A program made the translations under genes and the position numbers. Below, piece after piece: positions 32,801-47,800 of a DNA stretch of 64,000 nt. The notes under the pieces were generated by a model, which saw only the letters and a program-made list of their open reading frames with translations, did not search any database and was not told where the DNA came from. The stretch lies in assembly GCF_905475465.1 (NCBI RefSeq), contig NC_062251.1, positions 9,541,001 to 9,605,000 on the forward strand, given 5' to 3'. How positions within the stretch are numbered: position 1 is the stretch's first letter; each line of letters starts with the position of its first letter. This DNA comes from Pieris napi. Taxonomy: Eukaryota > Arthropoda > Insecta > Lepidoptera > Pieridae.

Positions 32801-35800
32801 TGCCAAACCTTTTAAGTAAATATATTCACGTTGTAGGAAAGGAAAGATTTTGACACTCCCCTGCTGCCTAGATTCTCGGCCGCATATCTGCCTGATCTAG
32901 TCCCTATAATGTAGGAAAAATACTTAAGACTAATCTTATATATAAAATTCTCATGTCACAAATCACAATGTTAGTTACCATACTCCTCCGAAACGGCTCG
33001 ACCGATTCTTATGAATTTTTTTATGTATATTCAGTAAATCTGAGAACCGGCTACTATCTATTTTTCAAACCCCGAAATGTTAGGGGGAAAACCCCTAAAC
33101 TTTTATTTTTTAGATACAGCATACAAAAATACATACAACCTCTACGAACAACCCCTATTTTTATTTGTTAATTAAAATCTTATGACTTGAACTCTTAGAG
33201 GAAAATTCACAGAAAAACCTAAAAAGTTTTCATTCCAGAAAAGCGAACAGTCTCTTTGGTAGCATAGCAAAATGTTCTATGTTGGTATGTACTAAACAGG
33301 TAGGCTAAGTAAAATCACATTAAGGCGAAAAAAAGTTCGCGGAGGCAGCTAGTAAGTAATTTAAAAATAACTTATTTAAAAAAAAGGATATTTAATATAA
33401 AGTATCCAATAACACTACTTATAGTCTCTATTAAGGGGAATACACTCTGTCCTTGTGTTTCTTTCACTTACCACTGTTTAGCACTTATCACTAGTGTGCA
33501 CTAACACTAATTCGAGTTATTTTTTTTATTGTTTACTACTTTCTATAACAATAGCCATCAGTTTTTTCATCAAGTTTTTACGTATTGTTCTTTGAATAAA
33601 TAAAGTGGTGTCTTTTCTGCGCGAGAGATTTTTTTTTGTAAAGCAAATAGGCAGGAGGATCACCACATTTTAAGTGATACCGCATAGACACATTGACTGA
33701 AGGATCGCGAGTGCGTTGCCGGCCTTAAACGAATACATTTATATTGCATTTACCGCATAGATTTAGTAAAACTTTTGATTTTTCGTTAATAGTTTGCCGT
33801 CATCATAGATATCACCGGCATATTATAGCAAAGTAGAACAAATACCAACTTTATCTCAAGCATGAGTTTTTAATTAAGACGATGGATTGACGATAATCTA
33901 GTTTTTCGTTTACGTTTTTGTTATATTTAGTTGAGTAGTCGATTAAATTTTAGATTATTGCTACTGTTGTTTATTTAATGCATCTTCGCTAGAGTTGTAT
34001 ATTGATTATCAAATAACACTACTTGAACAAAAACAATATTTAAAGCATTTTTTTTAAATACAAGGGGTAAACGGGCACGAGGTTCATCTGATGTTTAGTG
34101 GTACCACCGCCCATGGACACATTGCCAAAAGGCTCGTAAATACGACGCCTTTTAAGAATTGGTACGCTTTCAAAGGACGATGCGCTTTCATGATAATTCA
34201 GGAATTTGGATCAGATGAAGCGTCTTTTATAGTAGTGTGTTTCTTATTCACGTTAGTATGTCGTGATATCGTGAACTCGTGCTTGGGGTGATTGTTACAA
34301 TAATTACATGACGTTCACGCTCTGATGCACAAATCAATGCGTTTGTAATATGTGTACTGTGTCTATTTTTGTTGTACCACTTTTAACGAATTGCTTGAGA
34401 ATTTGACGCCGTACTTTGCACTTGCATAATTAATGCACATATTTTAAAACTTGTAAGACTAATAGATGTGTACTAACTAATAAATTAAAGGGTGCGTCGC
34501 AAACCGTCGCCAGCGCAGTCGAAAGCCGGGAATTTATCGATGTCAAGGTAACATTATATATTTACTGCACATGTAAATTTGAGCACATTTTGTTTTTTTT
34601 TTTATTATGTGGCTTGTAGTACCTAAAGACGTTTCGTGTAAGTTTGTAGCGAAAGTTTTTTTAAATGTATTTATATGGCGCTACAACCTTTTAGTTCTGG
34701 GCCTCAGATTTCTGTATCTGGCGTGATCATTTGTCAATCTAATAGGCACTAATAAACACACGCCGTCGACATTTTGGGTTTAAGCCGGTTTCCTCACGAT
34801 GCTTACCTTCAACGTAGCGAGTGTTAATTGTCCATTGGTGCACAGCCGGGGAACGAACCTACGACCCCAGGTATGAGAGTTGCACGAAGCTACTAGGCCA
34901 CTACTGCTTATTTAATAAACACTTGAAAAGTAAAGTTTATGTCATTAAATACTTAGAGATTTGAAATTTAAAACTAAATAAGGGACGCTACTTGCCCCTC
35001 TGAAGCATCGTGGACAAATATAATCTTCTGTAAAGTTTTTTTTTAATTCTATATACAGCGTGAACTCTTTATAACGCGATTCGTTATAACGTACAACTCT
35101 CTATAACAGAAAAATTCGATATTAATTGTTTGGTTACCCACAAAACCCGTACTTTAGTTTACTCTTTATAACGCCACACTCTCTATAACGAAGAAATATT
35201 TTCGTATTTAGACATCAACGAAATACTTAAGTGTAATTGTTTTTATAATCATCTTACAAAACTAACCTATTGAGCTGCCGAAATTGATAAGACACCTGAA
35301 GTCATAAACAGCCTTCTCGCCTTTGCTATTCTTAATTGCATTAACACGTGTGCAATTATTGTAATTGGTTAAATTTCTTTATTTCCCTTCCCTCCATATA
35401 ACGAAAACAAAAGTCGGTCCCTTGAAATTCGTTATAAAGAGTTTACACTGTATATCTTTTTTATAGTAATGAAAACTTTATAGTAATATATAAATGTTTG
35501 GTATAGAGCGTTAAGCGGTCAATCACGTGTACTACCACCTCTTATATATAACGACGTTTAGTACATAATGTCTGTAGGTACTCTAGAAGCCTTTTATGTA
35601 TACGCTATTTTGTTTGTTTGTTATTAGTTTGCGTCAGTATTGCTGTGAGAGCACGATTCAATCAATGTGTAATTTGACGTTTCTTTACGTAAATGTTCAC
35701 CATTAGCTACTTATGAAGATTATATTTTCACCTTGTAATTTTCAGTTAAATACATTTATATCTCCTTATTTTTAAGGCCTCTTCCAAATCGTGCCATTTC

Positions 35801-38800
35801 TGTCTGCACTCTGCCACTCTCCTACTACTACCTGCTGTTTCCTTAACCGTGTCTACCCACCTTCTAAATTGCCTTTCTCTTTTGCGTTTATATTATTACA
35901 CTCTTCGTCCACTTTTCTGTTACTCTTGCTTTGCGCAATTTCCACTTAAGTTTGTTTATTTGTATTGTAATATCTGCTAAGTTTATTCTTCTTAACTATG
36001 TGTTCTTTATTTTATGATTTTTTTCGTTCCTATCATACATCATTCCATAGATCTTTGACACACCTGTAACTTTATATGATGCGCTTTAGTTTTAATTTTT
36101 TTAATTAATTTATTTTAGTAAACAGTGATTAATTTTGTTTTCAATTGGGCATATACAGTTGTAACAAAAATTCTGTGTTTAACTTCGCAAAAAAACGAGT
36201 TTATTTTTCAAACTTGGGGTCATTCACCCCCAAGGGCATAAACTCTTAACTGTTACTATTAGTATAAGATCCCGCTATACAACGACCTTCACCGAGATGC
36301 TTATTTAATGAAACTTATTTTATATTTAATTTAATATGTCATTAAATATAATGCATATGGGTTGCCTAGCAAATTTCAGTCCAGAGTATGTTTAATTAAT
36401 ATTTAAAAAAAAATTTTTTTTTATAATTAGCATGTAGTAAATTTTTTAAATTTTTTTCAATCAATATTTTTAATGAGGGTAGTATTATACACACATAAAA
36501 AATATACACATAAATAATTAATCGATTAAAAACAACCTAACGTTTGCATATTCTATGGGCTTCATACTTTCGATTGGTATAGAATTTATCTAATAATCAT
36601 ACCGGTGAAATGTTTAAAAAAATATATTTTTTTTAAAATTAATTAAAAATACTCTGGACTGAAATTTGCTAGGCAACCCATATGGATTATATTTATTGAC
36701 ATATTAAATTATATATAAAATAAGTTTCATTAAATAAGCATCTCGGTGAAGGTCGTTGTATAGCGGGATCTTAGACCATATACTATATTCAGGGGGCCTA
36801 CCATGAACTCTTATTGCGAGCCTATTGACAACCTACAACTGAGATGCATCGCTAATTCGTACCATGACATCGAAAAAACGAGACAGTTTAGGTTCCCACG
36901 TGACCTTAGCGATTATCAGATTTCGTTCGTTCAATTTGTATGAAAATCCGTACCATGACCGCTCGGCTGAACCGAAATTTGACAGTTGCGCCTTCCAACT
37001 ATGACAGGATAAGCGATTCTAAAAAAGTTACTTTTTGTTCAACTTTTTTGTATCGAAATGTCCAAATAATAGTTTAGAACCTATAAAATTCAATATTTGT
37101 ATTAAAACTTGTTAATAAAGTTAAAATAATAAGATTTATCTACTATGGCTAACATATGAAAAAAAATATAATTTTTATATTTTGGGGTATTTTGAGTTTA
37201 GAGAGTGTGATAATAAATAAATTATTAAAATATCGACGGAGATGAGAAACAAGACGGCAATGCCCTTCTACCGACTTCGAAGATATTGATTTTATAATTT
37301 ATTATAGATTAACTACATAGACTCATTGAAGATTTCAGTGTACCTACAAATAATTGCACATGGTTCAATAATATTTTAATTAATTATTTAGGCATGTCTA
37401 ACAAAAACATAATTCCCCAATATATCATATTTACAATAAATAATAATGCCATATCACTAGTAGATATTTATTATAGTTAAATTTTTCCTCATTATGTTCA
37501 TGAATTGTATTATTCTCCTCTGCTTTTTCATTAAAAAAACAGAGGTGTTTCTCAAATTTATAATGTGTAAATAATAAGCCATTTGAAAGTATTACAATAA
37601 CAGTATTTATTTAGTTAGGATGACTCCATCAAGATAGAAAAATCTTGTCTTGTCTTGTCTTGAATCAGGCAATGTTCAATTGGATATAAACATATATTCA
37701 TTTATATATTTCCTTCTCTCAATTCAGCGAGTTTGTCAGGTTTAAGCTGTAAAGACAATAGAATTATTTATATTATATGAATTAGTTAACGTATAAATTG
37801 AATTTGTAAAATATTAAGGAATCAATTTTTATCATTATTTACTTGATGATTTTCGATTCGTTGATTCGTTGATTGTAATATCTTATGCAAAGAGTTTAAT
37901 ATCAGCAATTCACTTCGATATAGATATTTATTTTTAATAAACCAATTTTTGAACAATACTTACCCCATCATATTATTTTATAAGTTAAACAACTTGTAAA
38001 ACTATATTTATGAAACCGAAATTTTGTAAACACCAAATATATTGAAAGCTCCTATCAAAATTTGAAGGAAACGTTTAAAAATAATAAGTGTCAACTGCAA
38101 AGCACCAGAAAACTTTAAATTTAAAATATATCAAAAGAATAGTTTTATATTAAATAAATATATATTAAGACATAATAGCTTATTATAATTGATTAAAAAT
38201 TATAATAAGAATTATTTAAAATAATTTTATATTTTATTTATTTTTATATAAAACATCTGTCGAAGTAAGTTTGACAGTTAAATTTCTAAACTTACATAGA
38301 AACCACAAACAAAATTATCGTTCTTTCATTCGGTCTTGCGATGCTAATACGATTCAGCTTATAGGCGGTCATGGTACGAAAAAATGCGATTGACTTTAGG
38401 TACCTAAACTCAACTGCATCTCAACTGGATTGTTTTAAGAAAGTTCATGGTAGGCCCCCAGTTTCAAAAATTGACATTTAAAATACAGAGTTCTTGTTAT
38501 GTTATTATGTATATGTTGCATGCCTGATTTGTAATGCTATCTATATTCTTGCTGCAAAGGTAAATTCTTGAATTCAAAGTTTTCTCAAGGCTGCTACTAT
38601 ATATTCTTTAAATTAGCCTAAATTTTTATTGGTTCTATACGTTTCATTAAAACTTATGTAACAGATATAAACGCGAATTAATTATTAATTTAATGACATT
38701 TTATTATATGTTATGCTTAACAGTATTCTTAAGATACTCTCGAATAGATTCGCGTGGTTAATAAGTTTTATTTAATTTAGCCTAAATCGCTTGTATGTGC

Positions 38801-41800
38801 AATCTTTGAATTCTTTTAAGTTTTTGAAAGCGAGTTTTCTGTTATAGTCTGTGGTATATTGAGAATGTTAAGACGAAATTCTTTGGGAATTTGTAATAGA
38901 ACTAGCTGTATTGCGTTGTTAATTTTAATAATTTTCTTATCTGCTATGCTATGGTTATTGAATCTTGTCTTCTGTAAATAGAAACGTACACAGGTACACG
39001 ATTTGGATATTTGGAAGGGTCTATAGTAGAATTTACAAGAGAGTCCTTAGCGGGCCATAGATGGACCGCATGTTGCAGTCAAGACCGACTGCAACATGCG
39101 GTCGCCGCACGGCGATCTGCAGTTTCCATACTAAATTCATATTCGCAATACACGGACCGCTCGAGCAAACCGCATATTGCAGTCGGTCTTGACTGCAACA
39201 TGCGGGTCCGTCTATGGCCCGCTTTTGACTACAATCATTTAGTTTATTATTTGCGCGGAATTGCGTTGCCTACAATACCCTTCCATGTTATCTATTTTGT
39301 GGGTTATGCACAGGCGCACTGCACTTTTTACTTTGTGTATGAAAAATATGTTAGATATTTAAACGTCATACTACTAAAAACTCAATAACTTTGTTGAGTT
39401 AAATGTCTACGGAGAATAAATAAAACACTTTTGACGGGACAGCAATCTCGTTCCTAATGTAACAGATTGATAATTTTTTGGCGATCAGTCTTCTAGCATA
39501 ACAAATGTAAAGCGAATCGAGTAGAACAGAGTTAAAAGAAGTTTTTGTCTTCTACATTTTAAGGCATTCAAACAAGTGGAACAAATTAAAACACTTTATT
39601 ACTAAATTTTAAGTTCACGTTTAGAGGGTCTAATTCTCATTTTAATCAGTCTGTCTCTTCATTACAGTGTTAATACAATGACACGCAAGAGTAGTTTACT
39701 AAACATAGTTTTTTTTGAAGAAGGGAGTACAGCTCCAAGTCTTCCTTACATCACATCATCACGTCACAGAACCACTGTCCACTAAGCACTATTGCACTAG
39801 CTTTTGTTTTAAATATAGGCAATATTAGAATGAATGGATTTATAGAGCGTAGGTGGAGCTGTTCAAGTATTACATAAGCGCTATAGTGGGGGGGGGAGTC
39901 TTTGATTTTATTTTTTGATGATTACGTCAACAGTAATTATTTACTTTTTTACACATTACCCACACATTGTCTATGCTTGAAAACGAAATGCATTTTCGAG
40001 GATTCCTACTAAAATACGTTTATGTACTATTATTTTTGAGAGCTTTGCTTACTTTTGCTGACAAGAGGAAGGGGGGGTAATGCAGTAAATGTGATTACGT
40101 AATACTTGAACGCTCCCTAAGTGACTTCGTCTAAAATCCCTACGCTTTATAAATGTCAGAACTAGTCCACTAAGACACTTAGAGTAAGGTCCGGAGGCGG
40201 AAAGTACCGCGAATAACTCCAGCCCTGCGATTCTGTAACTCACTTTTCGAACTCACAAAGCGGTTTTCACATCGGCGATCACTCTCAGATAAGTCATGAA
40301 AGAGTCATGTTATGATTTAGCATTCTAAAAGGTGGGAGCTTGTAGTTTATTGTTTATATGATGTGAAAACCGCTGTGTGAGTTCGAAAAGTGAGTTACAG
40401 AATCGCACGGCTGTACAGTTCGCGGTAAGTTTCGACTCGGCTTACAATTTATAAGTCGAATTACATGTTGGCTGAATATTCTGAATGTTATATTGATTAG
40501 AAGTCTATCAGTTCCAGGACATCGTTGGCGAGTAGCCGCCAGTCATTGTCTTCCTTCATCTCGCCGACGACTGAGCGCGCCTCGTCACCTGATTTAACTA
40601 AGCGATCTTCTTTTGTTGAGGTAAATCAAATCAAACATATATTTTTTTTTTAATTGGACAATTCACACCAATTGACCTAGTCCCATGCTAAGCTGGTGAA
40701 GCTTGTGTTATGGGTACTAGGCAACGGATATACATACATATTATAGATAGATAGACATATAAATACATTTTTAAACACCCAAGACCTAAGCACAACACCA
40801 AATGCTTATCACATCGATGCTTGTCTCAGCTGGGGATCGAACCCGGGACCCATGGATCCGCAGTCAGGGGTACTAACCGCTAGACCAATGAGCCGTCAAA
40901 CATATGAAAAATAAATCAGTGGTTCAACCTTTTAAAGTATGGGTCCAAGATTTCTGTATCTGTTTCATGATTTGTCAATCTAATAGGCAAGTAGGTGATT
41001 CGCCTTATGTGATTGACACACCATCGACTTTTCGGGTCTAAGGCAAGCCGGTTTCCTACCGATGTTTTCTTCACCGTTCGAGCGAATGTTAAATGCGCAC
41101 ATAGAGAGTACTTTGGTGCACAGCATAAGTACAAAAAACAAACATTTATCATATATGTAATATGTATGTCCAACTATGAACAAAAAGTACATATTTAAAC
41201 AAAAGTCATTGATTGCTTGGATTTTGATTAATAATTAAAATTAATTATTAAAGCGAAAAGATATTCACAATTGTCCCATGTGCCTTGGGGAGCGTTCAAG
41301 TATTACGTCATGCAATTTTTGCTCCCGTCATGCTCCTCCCCTCCCAATGTAACGCGCCGTAACGTTTTTCTGTACCCAATAGTAAAACGTTTCGTGACCA
41401 CCCAGTGACTCTTTATACCTAAAAGTTACCATTATGTGGTGTAAAGTACCGGAAAGTCGAAAATAATATTAACAATAACGCGTAATTCAATCCCCGCCCC
41501 GCATCGTAACGTTTTACAAAAAGATTTTGATTTTATTTAGCATTAGTAGCGTCTGTTTTGGCTTTGTTTATTGTATTGAGTATGTTCTATTATAACATGT
41601 GTGCTCTAAGATAACTTATAAATAAATACAATAATTTTTCAAATATTTCCAGACGGGCTTCGTAGAAACCTTGACACCACAATTTACTCCTGGCCAAAGT
41701 ATCACCTCGCCACAACCATCAGCTGAAGATAAATTGGCGAATATGCAGGCGCAACAAGAGGTATGGGCTTTAATTGAAGTGAAACTTCTTTATCGGGGTT

Positions 41801-44800
41801 GGAAAAAAATTTAGTGTAACATTTTTTCGTTACGCGTCACATTTTTCCGTTACGCGCCATGTTGCTTTTTGAAGTCAAACTTCTTTATAGGCGTTGGAAT
41901 GAAAGTTCTTTATCGACGTATGGGAGAAATTTTGTAGCAAATCGTCACGTTTTTCGGTTACGCGCCATCTTTTTCTTGTCCCTACCACGGTTGATCCGAA
42001 GAGATTCGAAGCCATTAATAACAAAAATATATAATAACGATAACAATGATAGTAATAATTCTATTACAATTAATGAAATTCTGTAATAATCTTAGTAGTA
42101 ATAAGGTAAAATGAAATAATTGTATTTGTATTCATGTCTATGATAATAAAAGCCTTTTGTTAAACTTTATCAGTTTTCCTTCACGTTTGTTCACTTTTAC
42201 GTTTCACTTCTTACGTATGTACACCTAGTACACGCACACACCTTTTTTTTTATTTTTATTTTTCTCTATCAGTGAAACCGACTGAAAATATGCGCAATAG
42301 TATTTGAGGTAAATATTTTATATTTTGGTGGGTTTTCTTCAATAAGACACCAACTTGTTAGGAATCGTACGCTCAATGACGTAATTCATATTTAATTAAT
42401 AAAATATTTTATATTTTTATGCCTTAAATTTAATTTTTTTGAGGTAAAACTTCTTTAGGCGCATGAGGGTAATTTTTTTACGTATGAAACGCAATAATAA
42501 TATCAGCGTCACGAAGATGTGCAGCGTTTTTTTCGAAGAAAAGGGTGAGAGTGCTTGTGACGTTATACTTGAACGCTCCCTAACGTGGGCCCCACGCCCC
42601 ACAAGGGGCAATTTGATTGAAATCGACGTTTTTCATTATATATTTTAAAAATTTACTTACTGTGTTTCGTTAACAATTTCCTAGTAATTTGTTCCTGAGC
42701 TTTTTAAATGAACGATTTCATTTATTCATATTAAAAATTATGTTATATAGGGGGATTAAAATTCTTATAATTTAAGAAAAACTAAGGCTAGATTATATGA
42801 TGCCACAAACCTCTTCTTGTGTCGGCGGTTAAAAATTGCCTTCTGTACAAAAATCAGCTAAAGAGGATACACCATATTTTGATGAATTTCAGATAACCAA
42901 CCTCAAAATCGAAGTGGAAGACCTAAAAGAGAAGCTGGAAACGATTAAGGTCCGTCGCGCAGAAGATAGAGAGAAAATCCGAGAGCTGGAGCGGGTCAGG
43001 CTACAGCTGGAGCAAGCCAACGAGTTCAAGGTCAAGATTATGGAGTCTCAAGCCCAGCTCCAAAGGGACTTGCAAAGGGCTAAACAAGAGGTGAGATTGG
43101 ATTTCATTGTTCATGATTAAGAGTCAAGAAATATGGCTTATTGAAAATTTAAGAATACTTAACCACCATACAATTCAAACTTTTTGAAGTTATACTTCTT
43201 TAGGCGCGTTATGAAAAATTGATGAGAGTGAAATTTTACGATGCGCGCGCACCTGTGACACAAAATTAACAGAATTAAGTTGCCCACGGAAGATGCTACG
43301 GCATTGGACATAATTTAAAAACAACATTCGAATTATCATAGAATAATAATAGAATTAAAATAGCAAATCATCAAACAACACTTATTTTAAAACAAATATC
43401 GCAAATTAATTAGAAGTAGCCTGTCTAGTACTAGTCCCAGGCCCTTTTATCAACTAGATAATCGTTAACTTTATAGTAAGCCTTTTTACACACTTTCCTT
43501 AAATACATTTCGTAAATTTGTTAAAAGGCAGAGATAAAAGAGCCTCTGGGATTTTATTAAACAAGAGTATCCCTTTTCCCAAAAAAGAATTACTTTAGTC
43601 TAGTACGGGGAAATTAGATTTCGATATTTAATTATTACAAACAGGTTCGTGAAGCTCAAGAAGCGTTGACAGTCCACAACGATGAAACGGCAGAGCTACA
43701 AGAAGCGGCAGAGATGGCAGCGCTCGACAAGGAAATGGCCGAAGAGAGGTCGGAAGCGCTGCAGCTGGAATTGGAACAGTGCAGGGAGAAGCTGGAGGAG
43801 GCAACTCTGGACCTGCAGCTGATGAGGGCGGAGATGGAAGCTGGTGGAAATATACGTGAGTGCCAATATCCGATTGTTGTATTTTAGCTGTCAAATCTTT
43901 TGACATGTGTCTAATATGACAGATGACAGACAGAATTTTTTTGGTAAATGTCGTATTGTATGACATCTGTCATCTGTCTTTTTTGACAGATGAAGTATTT
44001 CGAAATAATTGTCTTTTCGAGAGATAATAAAAGTTTATCCCCGAATTATGGAAGCTATAATAAAGATTAAATATGGGAGCGGTTAAGTATTACGTTACGA
44101 GTTTTGGGAGGGGGGGGGGGGTCAATTTGTAAAACGTTACGATGCGGGGCGGGGATTGAATTACACGTTATTGTTAGTATTATTTTCGACTTACACCACA
44201 TAATAGTAACTGAAGAGTCACTAGGTGGTCACGAAACGTTTTACTATACTTGGGTACAGTACTGTATTTGGGTACTGAAAAACGTTACGGCGAGTTACAT
44301 GGGGGAGGGGGGGTCAATAATCTCCAAAAATTGCGTTACGTAATACTTGAACGCTCCCTATGGTAAAATAGTTTTGAAATTAATAAAAGTGTAATTTTAA
44401 CAGAGAATATGAGCCAGGGCCACTATCGTAAGTTGACAGTAGGTAGGACGTAGGAAACTCGGCTGACGAACAAAATGTCTCTTATTTGCTGCTATGGTCT
44501 TTATTATAAAAATTTTAGATTTCATTATCTTAGAATTTGGGAACTATTATAGGAGATGCCATGCTATAAATGGTTACAAATAATGATAAATCAAAACAAT
44601 TTAGCATTAATAACGAAAAAAAATATCTAAATACGTCTAGGTATGTTATCTAAATTCTAAAGCTGGCGGCTTAAACACATTTACACTTTGTGCTTGTGTA
44701 GTGTCTGTGAATAAGCGCGAGACGTGATGTCAAACTGTAATACAATCACAAAAAGACTGTCCGTCTCTCTCGCGCTCGGTCAAGCTTATGAGTATAAAAG

Positions 44801-47800
44801 AGACAGTTATTGTTTTTCTTTTGCTACTGTTTATGTTGATCTTTACTGTTTTATATTATTATTATTTTATACATGTTGATCTTTTTTCATACATTACCAG
44901 GGCAATCTCGTGAAATGGTGCACAATGTTTTTAATTATTTTAAGCATCTTAATAAAAACAGTTTAATGAAAAAATGTTATATTTCATTTGACATCAGATG
45001 CGTCTGGGGTTTCTAAGTTTTCGAGTATTGAAAGAATACTTAGTGAAGTAAAAGTGAAGTGTCTTGAGCTAGATGGAGCTTATGTCGAAAAATGAAAAAT
45101 TATTTACACAAACGTTACGTAATACGTTCTTGGTCGGGCTTAGAACTTTTGGATCCACCCTCGTATGCACATAATATTTATATGTATTTGACACATTTTT
45201 ATTCATTTACAACCCACCCAAACTTACTAAAACCGGAGTAGACTAAAATATATAGCTTTGCAAAAAAGTAATATTTTTAAACATACTGTATAGTGAAATT
45301 GCATTAGTGTGAGTACTGTGAACGCGCCAGCTTTCGATAACCGACCTATAATTGCAATGAAATAAAACAAATATTCATAAATAGAAAAAAAGTATTTTTC
45401 CTTGATGAATTATTCCGTAAGAACATTGACACGATTATTCCACGTTCTTGGGGAGTAAAACGGTTCATGTTTATTTTCAGTGTATTTTACATTTGTTCAC
45501 TACACAATTTTCAACAACAGAATGACAGGAAATGTCATATTAAAAAAAATAAACAAATTTTCTTAGTGCCAGTACTTTTGCGCCACCCAGTATATGGAAA
45601 TAAAAACTAAGCTTTAAAATAAAATAATTTTCTTAACATAAAAGTGAAAATTTTAAATTATAGCGTAAATTACTTCAAACATTAATTTTATTAAATTTTA
45701 ATAAATTTAATTAAATATTACGAATTTTGTTCGTCAGCTATTATGATTTTGTCCTCTTAAACATTTTACGATGCTTTTAATTATTGAGGTCATTTTGTTT
45801 ATTTTTTTTGCAAATTATTTTAATTTCCTACTTAATAACATAAAAGTTAGAATCATAAGCATGTCTATATTATTGTAAGCTTTTTGTGTTTATTTTATAG
45901 AAATGTTCGCTCAATTAAAACGTGTACGTATAATTTTGTGTACGTGATTTAAGCATAGTCAGCCATTGAATGTAACAAAAACTTCTTGAAGGTTATAACA
46001 CAAATGTTATCCACGGTGCAATTGACAGTTTTGTGATGGACATTCTGTCATAGATTCCAAGCTTCATAATGTTTTGACAGATTAAAATCAAATGTATGTG
46101 TATTCTAAAGTATGATATACCTAAAGCTGTATAAGCAGACTATTAAACGAAAAGGAGATAAATAAAAACTACAAAATCATTATTGTTATTAAATTTTCTA
46201 TGAACAGCTGATAACTTCGTTGGAGGTGATTCCCCTGAGGTGAATGACCTTAAGTTATGTCATTGAATTATGTTTGATTAAAATTCACAGATAAAAAAAA
46301 TACAAATTAACTATGTACTTATAAATTTTTGAACAGCTGATAAGTTGGTTTGAGGTCATTGCCCTGAGGTTAATGACCGTTAGCTTACGGTTATTCACCG
46401 TCAGTCATTGAACTGTGGATGATTTAAATTCGTTTGAATGGGTTTTTGTTACATTTTCATCGAGATATTTTAAATAGCAATCATTCTAATTAATGCATTT
46501 CATTGTTTTGTTTCATATGAGATCGATTAGCCACGAATTACTACTTTAATAATCTATTATTAGAATATTTTTACAATAATATTTGAAGATCATTGCCGTG
46601 AAATTGCAATATTTGTAATAAAGTCCATAAATAAATAATCTTAAAATCACATGTAATTTAAAGAGTGACAAGTATATTGTTGAATAGTAATCATTTAGTA
46701 AGTTTATTTAATATAAATTTAGAAAAAAATAAATTATTCCTTATAAAAATACAGCAAATGCGCGCTAGGCTAGCAAATATAACTCTTAAAATATATAATA
46801 ATTAAAAAAAAATCTCTAGTAACCGCTCTCGGCTAATATAATGTGCTGTAATTCAATTAATTTTTGGCTCCCTTATACTCGCCATGATTGAATATAAACA
46901 AAAAAGGCAAAAAAGGGGTGACTGTTTTTTTTTATGGAGGAAAATATTGTATTGTGTTTTTAATTAGAGTCAACGATTGAGGGACCCATACATATTTATT
47001 GTTTTTAATCACATACTTAGATAAAATCAAATGTAAGATGAGTGATTTTGTTCAAAGCAGTCTTACTCTTGATTTGATTTACCAAAATCTATAATTTATG
47101 ATTGGCAATACATTTTTGGCACTGTGAAAGAGTATTTCAAAGTCAAAGTCAAATCATTTATTCCAATAAGACCATCTAAAATGGCACTTTTGAACGTCAA
47201 AAAAAAATACAAAGAAAATTCTAGTTGCCCCTTCCAAAAGGTAGTTTGGAGAAGAATGGGCAAGAAACTCCACACTTACTCTTTTGAAATAGGTTTACAA
47301 TATTTTGTTACATTTGTTAAATAATTATATGTGAAGACAATGTACTCTTAGAATAAACTACTATACTAAAAAAGTTAGTATACATGTTCCTCAAATATTT
47401 ACAAATATCGAAACCGTAGAATATTAACATTAAAGAGTAATATTATTTAAAGTATTCTTTTGTGGCATGTGTTACCATGTATGTTGCATGTTGTGTTAAC
47501 CCGCCCCCTTGGTGACTGTGACCGGAGATTTCGGATATCTGACACTGACAGATGACATAACACAACTGTCATTTAATTTGATTGAATATTTTACATATGC
47601 AACACCAGAGATAGAGGGAGTAAGAGAGAGTACGAATTAGTTTTATACTAAATCAATTGCAAGTCCTCATGTAAAAGTACTATAATTTCTGACTGAAACA
47701 TAGTATAGTTTGTAGTTATAATAATAATAAAAAAAATCCAATTATTACAAAAGTAGAATTTACAGCTTAGATTTGTTATAAATTTTTGAAGTGAAAACTT

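Noticed and set aside
34491..34547. Alternative frame VRRKPSPAQSKAGNLSMS for exon C directly after exon B
   Set aside because: Attractive as a basic linker, but it then reads into a stop at the start of exon D; the phase 0 reading fits D.
39011..39388. 125-codon open frame
   Set aside because: Runs through the palindromic MITE at 39048-39228; no splice context or domain.
43628..43966. 112-codon antisense Pro/Ser-rich frame
   Set aside because: Shadow of dynactin exon F on the opposite strand.
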